Below, piece after piece: positions 1 to 8,022 of a stretch of 64,000 bases of DNA (the first letter of the stretch is position 1; the number at the start of each line of letters is the position of its first letter). The position numbers and the translations under genes were made by a program. The notes under the pieces are model-generated. The model was not told where the DNA came from, made no database searches, and saw only the letters and a program-made list of their open reading frames with translations. Where the stretch lies: the NCBI RefSeq assembly GCF_030376615.1, contig NZ_JARRAB010000005.1, positions 224,703 through 288,702 of the forward strand. Direction: 5' to 3'. This DNA is from Pseudomonas sp. sp1636. Its GTDB lineage: Bacteria > Pseudomonadota > Gammaproteobacteria > Pseudomonadales > Pseudomonadaceae.

Positions 1-305
1 TGTTGAATGTAGCCAAGCTTCTCTTCTGACAAGCCCGTCAGCTGCGCCTCTTGGACGCGTCCTTCACGAATCAGCTGACCGAACACGAAGAGCAACTGCG
101 AGTAGCGATAGTCGTATTTGCGCTCGATCTCGCGTTGCTGGCGCGCCAGGTATTCCTGGAGCGGCCACATCTCCTGCGGCTCCGTGATGGCGGCGGCTCT
201 TGCCTTGAAGTCGGCCATGATCTCGGCCAGTTCGGTTGTGAGCGCCGCCTCGAATACGCGGTGCGCGAGCTTCTTCTCGGCAGCGAGCCACTTGAGATCG
301 TGCAT
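1..305 (-). CDS. Hypothetical protein, C-terminus cut off by window edge
   Basis: An open frame runs from ATG at 305 to the window edge, about 101 codons, beginning MHDLKWLAAEKK. AGGAGT lies 5-6 bases before the ATG, so the start is firm. The visible part is highly charged and predicted helical (KKLAHRVFEAAL, QQREIERKYDYRYSQ), with no signal peptide or membrane segment. I do not recognise a named family. It is probably a small cytoplasmic protein conserved in pseudomonads. A good sigma-70-like promoter and a strong stem-loop lie just upstream (397-425, 354-384). Function unknown; the stop codon is outside the window. Confidence 0.7.
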   Translation of the reverse strand, partial: MHDLKWLAAEKKLAHRVFEAALTTELAEIMADFKARAAAITEPQEMWPLQEYLARQQREIERKYDYRYSQLLFVFGQLIREGRVQEAQLTGLSEEKLGYIQ

Positions 306-353
306 GGATACTCCTGACCGGCGCGACGGCCCTGCTTGGCACACGGAACACTT

Positions 354-384
354 GGGGGCAGGCCGCAATGTTGCGCCTGCCCCC
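354..384 (-). promoter_or_regulatory. Strong stem-loop in the 5' leader of the first gene
   Basis: Ten-base perfect arms GGGGGCAGGC (354-363) and GCCTGCCCCC (375-384), extended inward by GCAA/TTGC around a bulged C. It lies directly after the predicted transcription start for the gene at 1-305 and about 200 bases beyond the end of the chemotaxis gene. It could be a 5' stabilising or regulatory hairpin, or a terminator for the chemotaxis gene, but no T-run follows on the minus strand. Confidence 0.5.
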
Positions 385-396
385 GGCTTCAGTTCG

Positions 397-425
397 ATTA
401 AAGCCCTCACTACCCCGCTGTTCAA
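397..425 (-). promoter_or_regulatory. Sigma-70-like promoter for the edge gene
   Basis: On the minus strand TTGAAC (425-420) and TTTAAT (402-397) are separated by exactly 17 bases. This is a close match to the sigma-70 consensus and points at the gene starting at 305. The leader would be about 85 bases and contain the stem-loop at 354-384. Confidence 0.55.
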
Positions 426-579
426 CCTGCTCAGGGGCGGAGTCGATTGCCGTGTTACTCCGCCTCGCTGTGCGGCGGCCATTTTTGCCTTGTCGTGGCG
501 GCCTCGCCAACTTTTTCCAGCGATCGCCAAGGCATGACTGCAAAGGCTGCCGGAGCACAAGCGGTGCGTCGATGCGCCA

Positions 580-2598
580 TCAGGTGCGGAAGCGGCTGAC
601 GTTTTCCTGCAGGGTGTCGGCCAGGTCGCGCAGACGGCTGGCGGTCTGGTGGTTGCTCCCCACGGCCTGGCCGTTTTCCTCGGCCATGCGCGCGATCATT
701 TCTACCTGCTGGGCAATTTCGTTGGAAACGCTGCTCTGCTCGCGCAACGCGTTGGAGATTTCTGCCACGGTGGCCTGCACCTGCTCGGCTGCCTCGCGGA
801 TGCGCGACATGGCCTCGCCGGCTTTCTTCGCCCGTGCCACCCCGGCGCCGACTCGTTCCACGCCCTTCTCCATGCCGGCCACCGCGCCCTGGGTGCCCTG
901 CTGGATGCTCTGCACCATCTCGGAGATTTCCCGTGTCGAGTTGGCCGTGCGTGCCGCCAAATTGCGCACCTCGTCGGCCACCACGGCAAAGCCACGGCCC
1001 TGCTCGCCAGCCCGCGCCGCCTCGATGGCCGCATTGAGCGCCAGCAGGTTGGTCTGCGCGGCGATATCGCCGATCACCCCGACAATGGTGGAGATCTGCC
1101 CGGAGCGCTCGCCCAGTTCTTCGATGGTGCGCGCCGATTCGGCCACCGACACCGCGATCTCGCTGATCTCCTGCACCACCGAGGCCACAATTGCCCCGCC
1201 CTCGCGGGACAGCTCGCCGGAGCGCAGCGCCAGGGCGTCGGCATCGCCGGCACCACGGGCGATGTGCTCGATGCCCACGGTCATCTCCTCCACCGCCGCG
1301 GCCATGCTGGAGGCCGCATCGCTCTGCTTCTGCGAGGCGACATTGATTTGTCCGGAGGCGGCGACCAGATCGCGGGCCGAGTCGGCCACCTGGCTGGAGT
1401 TGTTCTTGATGCCGCCGATTAGCCCGCGCATGGTTTCGGCCATGGAATTGAAGCCGCCGGCAACGAAACGCAGCTCGTCATGCGCCTGCAGCTGAATATG
1501 GCTGCTCAGATCACCGCCGGCGAGCTTCTCGCTGCCCTCGCGCAGGCAACGGATGCTGGTCATCACCGACAGGTAGGCGCCCATCGACAGGTAGCCGATC
1601 ACCGCCATCACCAGCAAGGCCAACGCCAAGTTGAAGTACAGCACCTGCTGCGCCGCCGCCATGCGCTGCTCCAGCAGTTGGTCGAGGGTCGGCAGCAGCA
1701 CGTCGTACATCTGCGCGTAGCCGATGGCGATGCCCGCGGTGGTCATGTCGAAGAACTGCGCCGAGCTGGTGCTCTGGAAGTCGTCCCGCAGCACCATGCC
1801 GTTGACCACCTGCTCCACCGCAGCGATCTTGGCATGCATGGCCGCCACCGCCTGCTGCAGCTGGCTGCGCAGTTCCGGGCGGCGCTCGGCAACCTTGTTC
1901 AGGCCGTCATCCACCTCCGCCATGGCGCCCTTGATTTCTTCGTTGAGCACGATGATCGCCACGCGTTGCGCGTTGTCGGCGCTGCCCTGGGCCAGCACGC
2001 CCGCGCCACGGGCGCGCAGGCGACCGAAGCGCTCCAGCAGGAGCGGCAGGCGATTGGTCGCAGCGGTCATCAGATAAAAGCTCGCCTCGTCCGGGTCGAA
2101 GCTCAGGCCGTAGGCGTCGGCCAGCTGGATCTGGAACTTCAGCAGGCGGGCGATCAGCAGGGTGTGTGCATCGAAGTTTTCCGCGCGGCTGCGCTGCAGG
2201 CCGTCACGGCGCAGCGCCGCCCAGTCGCTTTCGATCTGCTGCCATTGCGTCAACCGGCGCTTTTCTTCGCTCAGTTCGGCGCGCAGCGCGGCCATGGCCC
2301 GCTCGACATCGGCCTCATGCTCACTGCGGCGGCCCTGCACGGCCGTGTTGCCGCTCAGCAGCATGGACGACAGGCCACGATGCTGCTGGGTCAGCTCGAC
2401 CACCTTAGCCAGCGGACGGGTCAGCGCGGTGGCGACCAGTTCGTTGCGCGAACGCTCAATGGTGCGCTGCAGCTCGCCGGTCAGGCTCCACATCAGGTTG
2501 GCAAAAGCGAGCAGCACCAGCAGACCGATCAGGCCGAACTTGAGCGGGTAATTGAGCCTGTTCATCAAGGCTTCGGCCGGAGCGAATAGCGTTCTCAT
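580..2598 (-). CDS. Methyl-accepting chemotaxis protein
   Basis: 672 aa inner-membrane chemoreceptor that would signal through CheW/CheA. It has a short N-terminal cytoplasmic stretch, TM1 around residues 20-36, a roughly 270-residue periplasmic helical sensor, TM2 around 320-340, a HAMP segment and a cytoplasmic coiled-coil domain with the conserved hairpin tip ([20 protein letters not shown], then [15 protein letters not shown]). The periplasmic part carries [14 protein letters not shown], reminiscent of the helical NIT-type sensor (xxRGLSxxxL); the ligand cannot be named. I chose the ATG at 2598 ([11 protein letters not shown]) because AAGGA precedes it; the frame stays open a further 36 codons upstream. 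No C-terminal pentapeptide tether for CheR is present. It is a single-gene unit. Confidence 0.93.
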   Translation of the reverse strand: MRTLFAPAEALMNRLNYPLKFGLIGLLVLLAFANLMWSLTGELQRTIERSRNELVATALTRPLAKVVELTQQHRGLSSMLLSGNTAVQGRRSEHEADVERAMAALRAELSEEKRRLTQWQQIESDWAALRRDGLQRSRAENFDAHTLLIARLLKFQIQLADAYGLSFDPDEASFYLMTAATNRLPLLLERFGRLRARGAGVLAQGSADNAQRVAIIVLNEEIKGAMAEVDDGLNKVAERRPELRSQLQQAVAAMHAKIAAVEQVVNGMVLRDDFQSTSSAQFFDMTTAGIAIGYAQMYDVLLPTLDQLLEQRMAAAQQVLYFNLALALLVMAVIGYLSMGAYLSVMTSIRCLREGSEKLAGGDLSSHIQLQAHDELRFVAGGFNSMAETMRGLIGGIKNNSSQVADSARDLVAASGQINVASQKQSDAASSMAAAVEEMTVGIEHIARGAGDADALALRSGELSREGGAIVASVVQEISEIAVSVAESARTIEELGERSGQISTIVGVIGDIAAQTNLLALNAAIEAARAGEQGRGFAVVADEVRNLAARTANSTREISEMVQSIQQGTQGAVAGMEKGVERVGAGVARAKKAGEAMSRIREAAEQVQATVAEISNALREQSSVSNEIAQQVEMIARMAEENGQAVGSNHQTASRLRDLADTLQENVSRFRT

Positions 2599-2797
2599 GG
2601 GTGGATCCTTGATAACTGGAAAAGCAGCTGGTGGACACACGACGGAACTTAAGCAAACAACAGGCCAATCTCGGCCTGTAAGAAGCTGTCGGCAGGTGGC
2701 GCGCAATACCTGACAGCATTAATCGGAAAGGGCGAGCTGTCCCTGATTACAGTCAAGCCAAAGGAGCATTCAGGGGCAGGTCGCGGTGTCGCTGTTG

Positions 2798-3376
2798 TTA
2801 GGGGGCCGCGTCGGGCCATTCGCAGAAACAACCTAGCGCCATGGTGTTGCTGGCGTTGACCGCGCGCCCGCTGCTCAGGGCTTCGAGAATCGGCTCGATG
2901 ACACTGTTGCTCGAATTGCAGGTGAGTCCTTCGCTGTAGGGGCCGAAATAGGCCAGCTGGCCCTGTTTGTCCCAGATCGCCACTGCTGGGCTGGCCGGTA
3001 TGCCGGCGCTGCCGGGGAGCGGGGCCAGGGCCTGCATGGCGCTCAGGCTGGCCGGCAACTGGCCCTTGCTGCCAGGCTTTTGCACGGCATGGAAGTTCAC
3101 GCCCAGGGGGCCGAAGCGCTTGATCAGTTCGGCCAGGTGTTGCTGGTTGCCGATGCTGCACGGGCAGGCTGGATCCCAGAAATGCACCAGGCGGATCGGT
3201 CCGGGGCCGGCCAGTTCGGCGGGCAGGCGCAGTTCGTCGCCGGCAAACAGTGCGGTTTGCTGGTCGAATGTGCGCACATAGCGCGCCTCGAACCACCGGA
3301 AGGCCGCGAACATGGCCGCGATCCAGATCAGCGTGATGAGGCTGGCGAGCAGGGTCTTGCGGCTGAGCTGGGGCAT
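2798..3376 (-). CDS. Membrane-anchored thioredoxin-like protein with CPC motif (DUF6436-like)
   Basis: 192 aa. An N-terminal membrane segment (about residues 8-27, LLASLITLIWIAAMFAAF) is followed by a thioredoxin-fold-like domain (IRLVHFWDPACPCSIGN). Where thioredoxins have CxxC this protein has Cys71-Pro-Cys73. Three further cysteines lie at 153 (GLTCNSS), 183 and 185 (LGCFCEW). It probably acts in the periplasm in redox or thiol chemistry. The CxC spacing argues against an ordinary TlpA/DsbE reductase. The start MPQLSRKT (3376) is chosen because the anchor begins there; its Shine-Dalgarno is poor, and an upstream ATG at 3466 would add 30 unlikely residues. Divergent from the hydrolase gene at 3501. 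Confidence 0.75.
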   Translation of the reverse strand: MPQLSRKTLLASLITLIWIAAMFAAFRWFEARYVRTFDQQTALFAGDELRLPAELAGPGPIRLVHFWDPACPCSIGNQQHLAELIKRFGPLGVNFHAVQKPGSKGQLPASLSAMQALAPLPGSAGIPASPAVAIWDKQGQLAYFGPYSEGLTCNSSNSVIEPILEALSSGRAVNASNTMALGCFCEWPDAAP

Positions 3377-3500
3377 GGCACGATCGGTAGGTAAAAGGAC
3401 GCCTAGCTTGCCATGATCGGCCGGGCAGCAGAATATCTTTAACCGGCCGCGTGGCTGTACATGCACCGCGGGAAGCCCGCCTGATTGGATGGAAAGCTTT

Positions 3501-4433
3501 ATGCCAGAACGTTTTCAGCCCGCCGACCTGGTCGCCAATCTGCGACCCTTGGCCGCAGCGACGACGGCTCTGCCGCACGAACAGGCGTACCGGCGTTTCT
3601 ACGGTTTCGAGCAGTTGCCGAGCAAGGGCCGTCTGCTCGGTTATTTTCAGGTCGGCGATTATCGGATTGCCGCCCAGGTCTGGTGGCCGCAGGCGCCGCG
3701 CGCCACCTTGCTGTTGATTCATGGCTATTACGACCACAGCGGCCTGTATCGCCATGTGATCGAGTGGGCGCTCGGCCTGGGATTTGCCGTGCTGGCCATC
3801 GACCTGCCGGGGCATGGCCTGTCCAGCGGTGCGCGCGCCAGTATTGACGACTTCGCCGAGTATCAGTTGGTGCTGCAGGGCGCGCTGGAGCAGGCCGCCG
3901 CCCTCGATTTGCCGCAGCCCTGGCACCTGTGCGGACAAAGTACCGGCGGCGCCATCCTGATCGACTACCTGTTGACCGGGAAACCCGCGCCCGAAGTGGG
4001 CGAAACCATTCTGCTGGCGCCGCTGGTGAGGCCTCGGGCCTGGAACTGGTCGCAGCTCAGCTATCGGCTGTTGAAGCCCTTTGTCCGCGAGGTGCCACGG
4101 CGCTTCAGCGATAACTCGAGCGACCCCGATTTTATCGACTTCGTGCACAACCGCGATCCCTTGCAGCCGCGCAGCCTGCCAACCGCCTGGGTCGGCGCCT
4201 TGAGCCAATGGGTGCCGCGCATCGAGGGGGCGCCACGCAGCGCGCGCAGCCCGCTGATCATCCAGGGCGAAGCGGACATGACCGTGGACTGGCAGTACAA
4301 CCTCGAGCTGTTGCAGGACAAGTTCGCCGCGCCCGAGATTTTCCGCCTGGCCGAGGCGCGCCATCACCTGGCCAACGAGTCACCGGCCTTGCGTCGGCGT
4401 TATTTCGATTTTCTCAGTGAGCGGCTGGCCTGA
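3501..4433 (+). CDS. Alpha/beta hydrolase (monoacylglycerol-lipase-like)
   Basis: 310 aa, no signal peptide. It shows the alpha/beta hydrolase layout: oxyanion region LLIHGYYDHSGLY, DLPGHGLSSG, nucleophile elbow GQSTGG (Ser about 147), acid in QGEADMTVDW and the catalytic histidine in EARHHLANES. The HGxxDHSG and GHGxSSG strings are typical of the lysophospholipase/monoglyceride lipase branch (Hydrolase_4), so an ester or acylglycerol substrate is likely; the true substrate is unknown. The ATG at 3489 is an equally possible start, adding MESF. Confidence 0.85.
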   Translation: MPERFQPADLVANLRPLAAATTALPHEQAYRRFYGFEQLPSKGRLLGYFQVGDYRIAAQVWWPQAPRATLLLIHGYYDHSGLYRHVIEWALGLGFAVLAIDLPGHGLSSGARASIDDFAEYQLVLQGALEQAAALDLPQPWHLCGQSTGGAILIDYLLTGKPAPEVGETILLAPLVRPRAWNWSQLSYRLLKPFVREVPRRFSDNSSDPDFIDFVHNRDPLQPRSLPTAWVGALSQWVPRIEGAPRSARSPLIIQGEADMTVDWQYNLELLQDKFAAPEIFRLAEARHHLANESPALRRRYFDFLSERLA

Positions 4434-4455
4434 GGGCAATCCGCCGCGACGTCCG

Positions 4456-5223
4456 TCAGATCCCCTGCGGAGCAGGCTCCAGATTGGTGCTGCTCTGGCC
4501 CACGGCCAGGCCGGCGCGGATTGCCGCCAGGGCGGCCAGGTAGTAGGCCTGGCCCTCTGGCGACTGGGCGAAGCCGACAAATTCTTCCAGCTCCGGGTCG
4601 GACAGTTCGCGGTAGACGTGCAGCAAGGTGTTGTCCAGATCCGTGCCTATCTGTTCCATCAGGCGCTGGCGCTGGCTGTTGAGCAAGCTCTGGGCGCCAT
4701 CGCCACCGAATAGGCCGGGGAGCATCTGGCTGAGGCTGTCGGCCGCGACACCGGCCAGGGCCAGGCTGACTTCGGCGCCGGCTTCCTTGGCCGGCAACGC
4801 CTGGGCCAGGTGGCGGATCAGCAGGCGACGAGTGGCACTGGCGTCGATACGTGGCAAACCCTCGGCATGTTGGGCCAATTGATCGCGGTGGGTGGCGAGC
4901 AGTTCGGCGGCGACCACCTTACGCCCCAGTTCAGACTGGAAAAACTGCAGGGCGGGCAGTGGGTCGAGGAGATTCTGTCGCAGGCTCTGCTGCGCGCGGC
5001 GATCGATCGCCAGCGGGGCGAAGCGCTGGTTGCTGTTGTTCACCAGCGCCTGATAGACCGCTGGCGGCAGGCTGCTGCGATAGCGCGCCTGTGCGGCGCT
5101 CAGGGCGTCGTTGAAGTGCGCGCGCTGCTGCGGCCAGCCAGCTGCCTGATACAACTGGATTTGCGCGTCTGCCAGGCTCGGCAGGCTGAGGAACAACAGC
5201 AAAACTATGGATAGGACGCGCAT
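4456..5223 (-). CDS. Exported DUF2059-like protein
   Basis: 255 aa. A clear signal peptide (MRVLSIVLLLFLSLPSLADA, cleavage near residue 20) precedes a soluble, helix-rich protein. The C-terminal stretch SDPELEEFVGFAQSPEGQAY is the kind of sequence found in DUF2059 proteins (small helical domains of unknown role in exported proteins). It is probably periplasmic. No catalytic residues or membrane segments are evident beyond the signal. It converges with the hydrolase gene with a gap of about 20 bases. Function unknown. Confidence 0.75.
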   Translation of the reverse strand: MRVLSIVLLLFLSLPSLADAQIQLYQAAGWPQQRAHFNDALSAAQARYRSSLPPAVYQALVNNSNQRFAPLAIDRRAQQSLRQNLLDPLPALQFFQSELGRKVVAAELLATHRDQLAQHAEGLPRIDASATRRLLIRHLAQALPAKEAGAEVSLALAGVAADSLSQMLPGLFGGDGAQSLLNSQRQRLMEQIGTDLDNTLLHVYRELSDPELEEFVGFAQSPEGQAYYLAALAAIRAGLAVGQSSTNLEPAPQGI

Positions 5224-5308
5224 ACAGACTCCGGTCTAGCGGGCGACTATTTTCGATGGCTTGGCGGGGCTTGTCGAGGCATAGCCCACAGCTGATAGAA
5301 TCGCCGGC

Positions 5309-5929
5309 ATGTCTACTTCAACCCATTCTGCACTGTTAGCGCGCATCGTCGACGACCTGGCCGAACACGGCTGGTCGTTGCAGCCGCTGTTCGCTCCACC
5401 ACTGTTGACCCTCGAATTGGCCGATGAGTGCCGCAAACGTGCCGCGCAAGGCGATCTGACCCCTGCCGGCGTCGGTCGCGGCAGCTCTCAGGAAGTGCGC
5501 GAAGGGGTGCGTGGCGATCGCATTCAATGGTTGGACGCGGGCTTCTCGCCGGCCTGCGACCGCTATCTGGGGCTGCTCGACGAGCTGCGGTTGGCGCTCA
5601 ATCGCGAGCTCTATCTGGGGCTGGAGGATTGCGAGTGCCACTTCGCCCTGTACCCGCCTGGTGCCTTCTACCAGAAGCATGTCGATCGCTTCCGCGACGA
5701 CGACCGCCGCGCGGTGTCGGCGGTGTTCTATCTCAACCCGGATTGGCAGCCCGAGCAGGGCGGCGCCCTGCGTCTGTATCTGGCCGACGGCACGACCCGC
5801 GAGGTACTCCCCGAGGCGGGCAGCCTGCTGGTTTTCCGCTCTGCCGACCTGCCCCATGAAGTGCTGCCGGCCAGCCGCGAGCGCTTGTCGCTGACCGGCT
5901 GGTTCCGTCGCCGCGGCGGCATCCTGTAG
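5309..5929 (+). CDS. 2-oxoglutarate/Fe(II)-dependent oxygenase (prolyl-4-hydroxylase-like)
   Basis: 206 aa cytoplasmic protein. The double-stranded beta-helix iron motif is visible: His124-x-Asp126 (YQKHVDRFRD), distal His183 (ADLPHEVLP) and the 2OG-binding Arg192 (ERLSLTGWF). FALYPPGAFYQKH and YLNPDW with EQGGALRLY match the P4Hc subgroup. It should couple 2-oxoglutarate decarboxylation to hydroxylation of a protein or small molecule; the substrate is unknown. It is followed after 33 bases by the DUF523 gene and likely shares a transcript with it. Confidence 0.85.
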   Translation: MSTSTHSALLARIVDDLAEHGWSLQPLFAPPLLTLELADECRKRAAQGDLTPAGVGRGSSQEVREGVRGDRIQWLDAGFSPACDRYLGLLDELRLALNRELYLGLEDCECHFALYPPGAFYQKHVDRFRDDDRRAVSAVFYLNPDWQPEQGGALRLYLADGTTREVLPEAGSLLVFRSADLPHEVLPASRERLSLTGWFRRRGGIL

Positions 5930-5962
5930 TTGCGGCAGTGCCCTGAATCGGGCGGAGGAGCC

Positions 5963-6454
5963 ATGCACAAAGTTCTGGTCAGTCGTTGCCTGCTCGGCCA
6001 GCGCGTGCGCTACGACGGCGGCGCCCACGGCCCCTTCGCGCTGCTTCAGCGCTGGCAGGCCGAGGGCCGCGTGGTCGCGCTCTGCCCGGAAGTCGCCGGC
6101 GGACTGCCGACGCCACGAGCTGCGGCGGAAATCCCCGCTGGCCAGGGCGCGCAGGTGCTCGACGGGCTGGTGCCGGTGGTGACCATCGATGGCGACGACG
6201 TCAGCGCGGCCTTTATCGCCGGCGCCGAACAGGCGTTGGCGCTGGTCAGGCAGCACGGCATCCGCTTGGCGCTGCTCAAGGCGCGCAGCCCGTCGTGCGG
6301 CAACCGGGAGAACTACGACGGCAGTTTTAGCGGGACGCAAGTCGCCGGTGAAGGCGTGACCGCCGCCGCCTTGCGCCGCGCCGGGGTGCAGGTATTCAGC
6401 GAGGAAGAGTTGCCCGCCGCCGAGGCGGCGTTAAGGGGCTTGGAGCAGGTGTAG
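5963..6454 (+). CDS. DUF523 family protein (YbbK-like)
   Basis: 163 aa. The start is fixed by GGAGGAG five bases before the ATG. DUF523 hallmarks are conserved: VSRCLLGQRVRYDGG at the N-terminus, ALCPEVAGGLPTPR, and LLKARSPSCG in the C-terminal half. The three cysteine-containing blocks suggest a metal or thiol function, but no biochemical role is established that I can cite. It probably forms a two-gene operon with the oxygenase gene. Confidence 0.85.
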   Translation: MHKVLVSRCLLGQRVRYDGGAHGPFALLQRWQAEGRVVALCPEVAGGLPTPRAAAEIPAGQGAQVLDGLVPVVTIDGDDVSAAFIAGAEQALALVRQHGIRLALLKARSPSCGNRENYDGSFSGTQVAGEGVTAAALRRAGVQVFSEEELPAAEAALRGLEQV

Positions 6455-6560
6455 GGTGTTGCCGGTGGTTGGCTTACGCGGTGCGGGAAAATCGCGGCGT
6501 CTGTGGGTAACCGACCGGCGGCGCTGATCCAGCCTAGGTTTGCATCCGTTCTGCGCGGAC

Positions 6561-6590
6561 AAAAAAGGGAAGCCGAAGCTTCCCTTTGCA
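6561..6590 (-). terminator. Rho-independent terminator of serA
   Basis: Ten-base perfect stem AAAGGGAAGC / GCTTCCCTTT with a four-base loop (6564-6587). On the minus strand it is followed by a run of Ts, about 18 bases past the serA stop. Classic intrinsic terminator. Confidence 0.85.
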
Positions 6591-6604
6591 TGGCGCGCCA
6601 GCCG

Positions 6605-7834
6605 TTAGAACAGCACGCGGCTGCGGATGGTGCCGTGGACGTGTTGCAGCTTCTCCAGCGCCAGGTCGGAGTAGTCGGCGTCGACGTCGATCACCACATA
6701 GCCGACCTTGTCGTTGGTCTGCAGGAATTGGCCGGAGATGTTGATGTTGTTCTCGGCGAACACCTGGTTGATCTTGCTCATCACGCCCGGCACGTTCTCG
6801 TGAATGTGCAACAGGCGATGCTTGCCCGGGTGCGCCGGCAGGGCCACTTCGGGGAAGTTGACCGAGGACACCGAGGTGCCGTTGTCGCTGTACTTGACCA
6901 GCTTCTCCGCCACTTCCAGGCCGATATTGGCCTGGGCTTCGGCAGTCGAGCCGCCGATGTGCGGGGTCAGAATCACCCGATCCAGGCCGCGCAGCGGGCT
7001 GGCGAACTCTTCGTCGTTGGATTTGGGTTCGACCGGGAACACGTCGATGGCGGCACCGATCAGGTGTTCGTCCTTGATCGCGGCGGCCAGGTGCTCCAGT
7101 TCGACCACGGTGCCGCGGGCGGCGTTGATCAGGATGCCGCCTTTCTTCATCGCGCGGATTTCCTTCTCGCCGATCATCCACTGGGTGGACGGCAGCTCCG
7201 GCACGTGCAGGGAGACGATGTCGCACAGGCCCAGCAGGTCATGCAGCTTGGCGATCTGGGTGGCGTTGCCCAGCGGCAGCTTGGTCACGGTGTCGTAGAA
7301 GAACACCTGCATGCCGAGGGCTTCGGCCAGTACCGAGAGCTGGGTGCCGATCGAGCCGTAGCCGACGATGCCGAGCTTCTTGCCGCGAATCTCGAAGGAG
7401 TTGGCCGCGCTCTTGATCCAGCCGCCACGGTGGCAGGAGGCGTTCTTTTCCGGAATGCCGCGCAGCAGCAGGATGGCCTGGGCCAGCACCAGTTCGGCCA
7501 CCGAGCGGGTGTTCGAGTAGGGCGCGTTGAATACCGCGATGCCGCGTTCACGGGCCGCGTCGAGGTCGACCTGATTGGTGCCGATGCAGAAACAGCCAAC
7601 CGCCACCAGCTTGCTCGCGCAATCGAAGACCTCGGCGGTCAACTGGGTACGCGAGCGGATGCCGATGAAGTGCGCGTCGGCGATCTTTTCTTTCAGCTCG
7701 TCGTCGGACAGTGCGCCCTTGTGGTACTCGATGTTGCTGTAGCCGGCCGCCTTCAGGGTGTCCACGGCATTCTGGTGGACGCCTTCGAGAAGAAGGAACT
7801 TGATCTTGCTCTTGTCGAGAGAGGTCTTGCTCAT
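6605..7834 (-). CDS. serA: D-3-phosphoglycerate dehydrogenase
   Basis: 409 aa, the usual length of the E. coli-type short SerA. It catalyses 3-phosphoglycerate to 3-phosphohydroxypyruvate with NAD, the first step of serine synthesis. Visible features are the Rossmann motif GYGSIGTQLSVLAEALG, NAARGTVVE with the active-site arginine region, the catalytic His in TPHIGGSTAEAQ, and a C-terminal ACT domain (HIHENVPGVMSKINQ, then NINISGQFL) that binds serine for feedback inhibition. The start MSKTSLDKSK matches the family; upstream ATGs give an implausible extension. Divergent from the D-2-hydroxyglutarate dehydrogenase gene, as expected from coupled function. Confidence 0.97.
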   Translation of the reverse strand: MSKTSLDKSKIKFLLLEGVHQNAVDTLKAAGYSNIEYHKGALSDDELKEKIADAHFIGIRSRTQLTAEVFDCASKLVAVGCFCIGTNQVDLDAARERGIAVFNAPYSNTRSVAELVLAQAILLLRGIPEKNASCHRGGWIKSAANSFEIRGKKLGIVGYGSIGTQLSVLAEALGMQVFFYDTVTKLPLGNATQIAKLHDLLGLCDIVSLHVPELPSTQWMIGEKEIRAMKKGGILINAARGTVVELEHLAAAIKDEHLIGAAIDVFPVEPKSNDEEFASPLRGLDRVILTPHIGGSTAEAQANIGLEVAEKLVKYSDNGTSVSSVNFPEVALPAHPGKHRLLHIHENVPGVMSKINQVFAENNINISGQFLQTNDKVGYVVIDVDADYSDLALEKLQHVHGTIRSRVLF

Positions 7835-8022
7835 CGGAGTACCTGTTGTCCCACAAAATAGTGTCAGGAGAGGCGTCAGCGGCAGTGCTGACCGAACCCG
7901 GCAAATCGGCGCGAGGGGCACGGTTCACGGGATGCGTATGCTAGCATGATCTTCTTTTTCCATGCTCGGTTGCGACCTGAATGGTTCTCAGGGCGACCAT
8001 GAATCGTTTGAGAGTTCACTTG

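Noticed and set aside
2649..4367. 572-codon minus-strand frame spanning the thioredoxin-like and hydrolase genes
   Set aside because: It runs across two convincing genes in other frames and shows no motif.
7938..7947. ATGCTAGCAT palindrome between serA and the D2HGDH gene as an operator
   Set aside because: A ten-base palindrome alone is too short to support a regulatory call.
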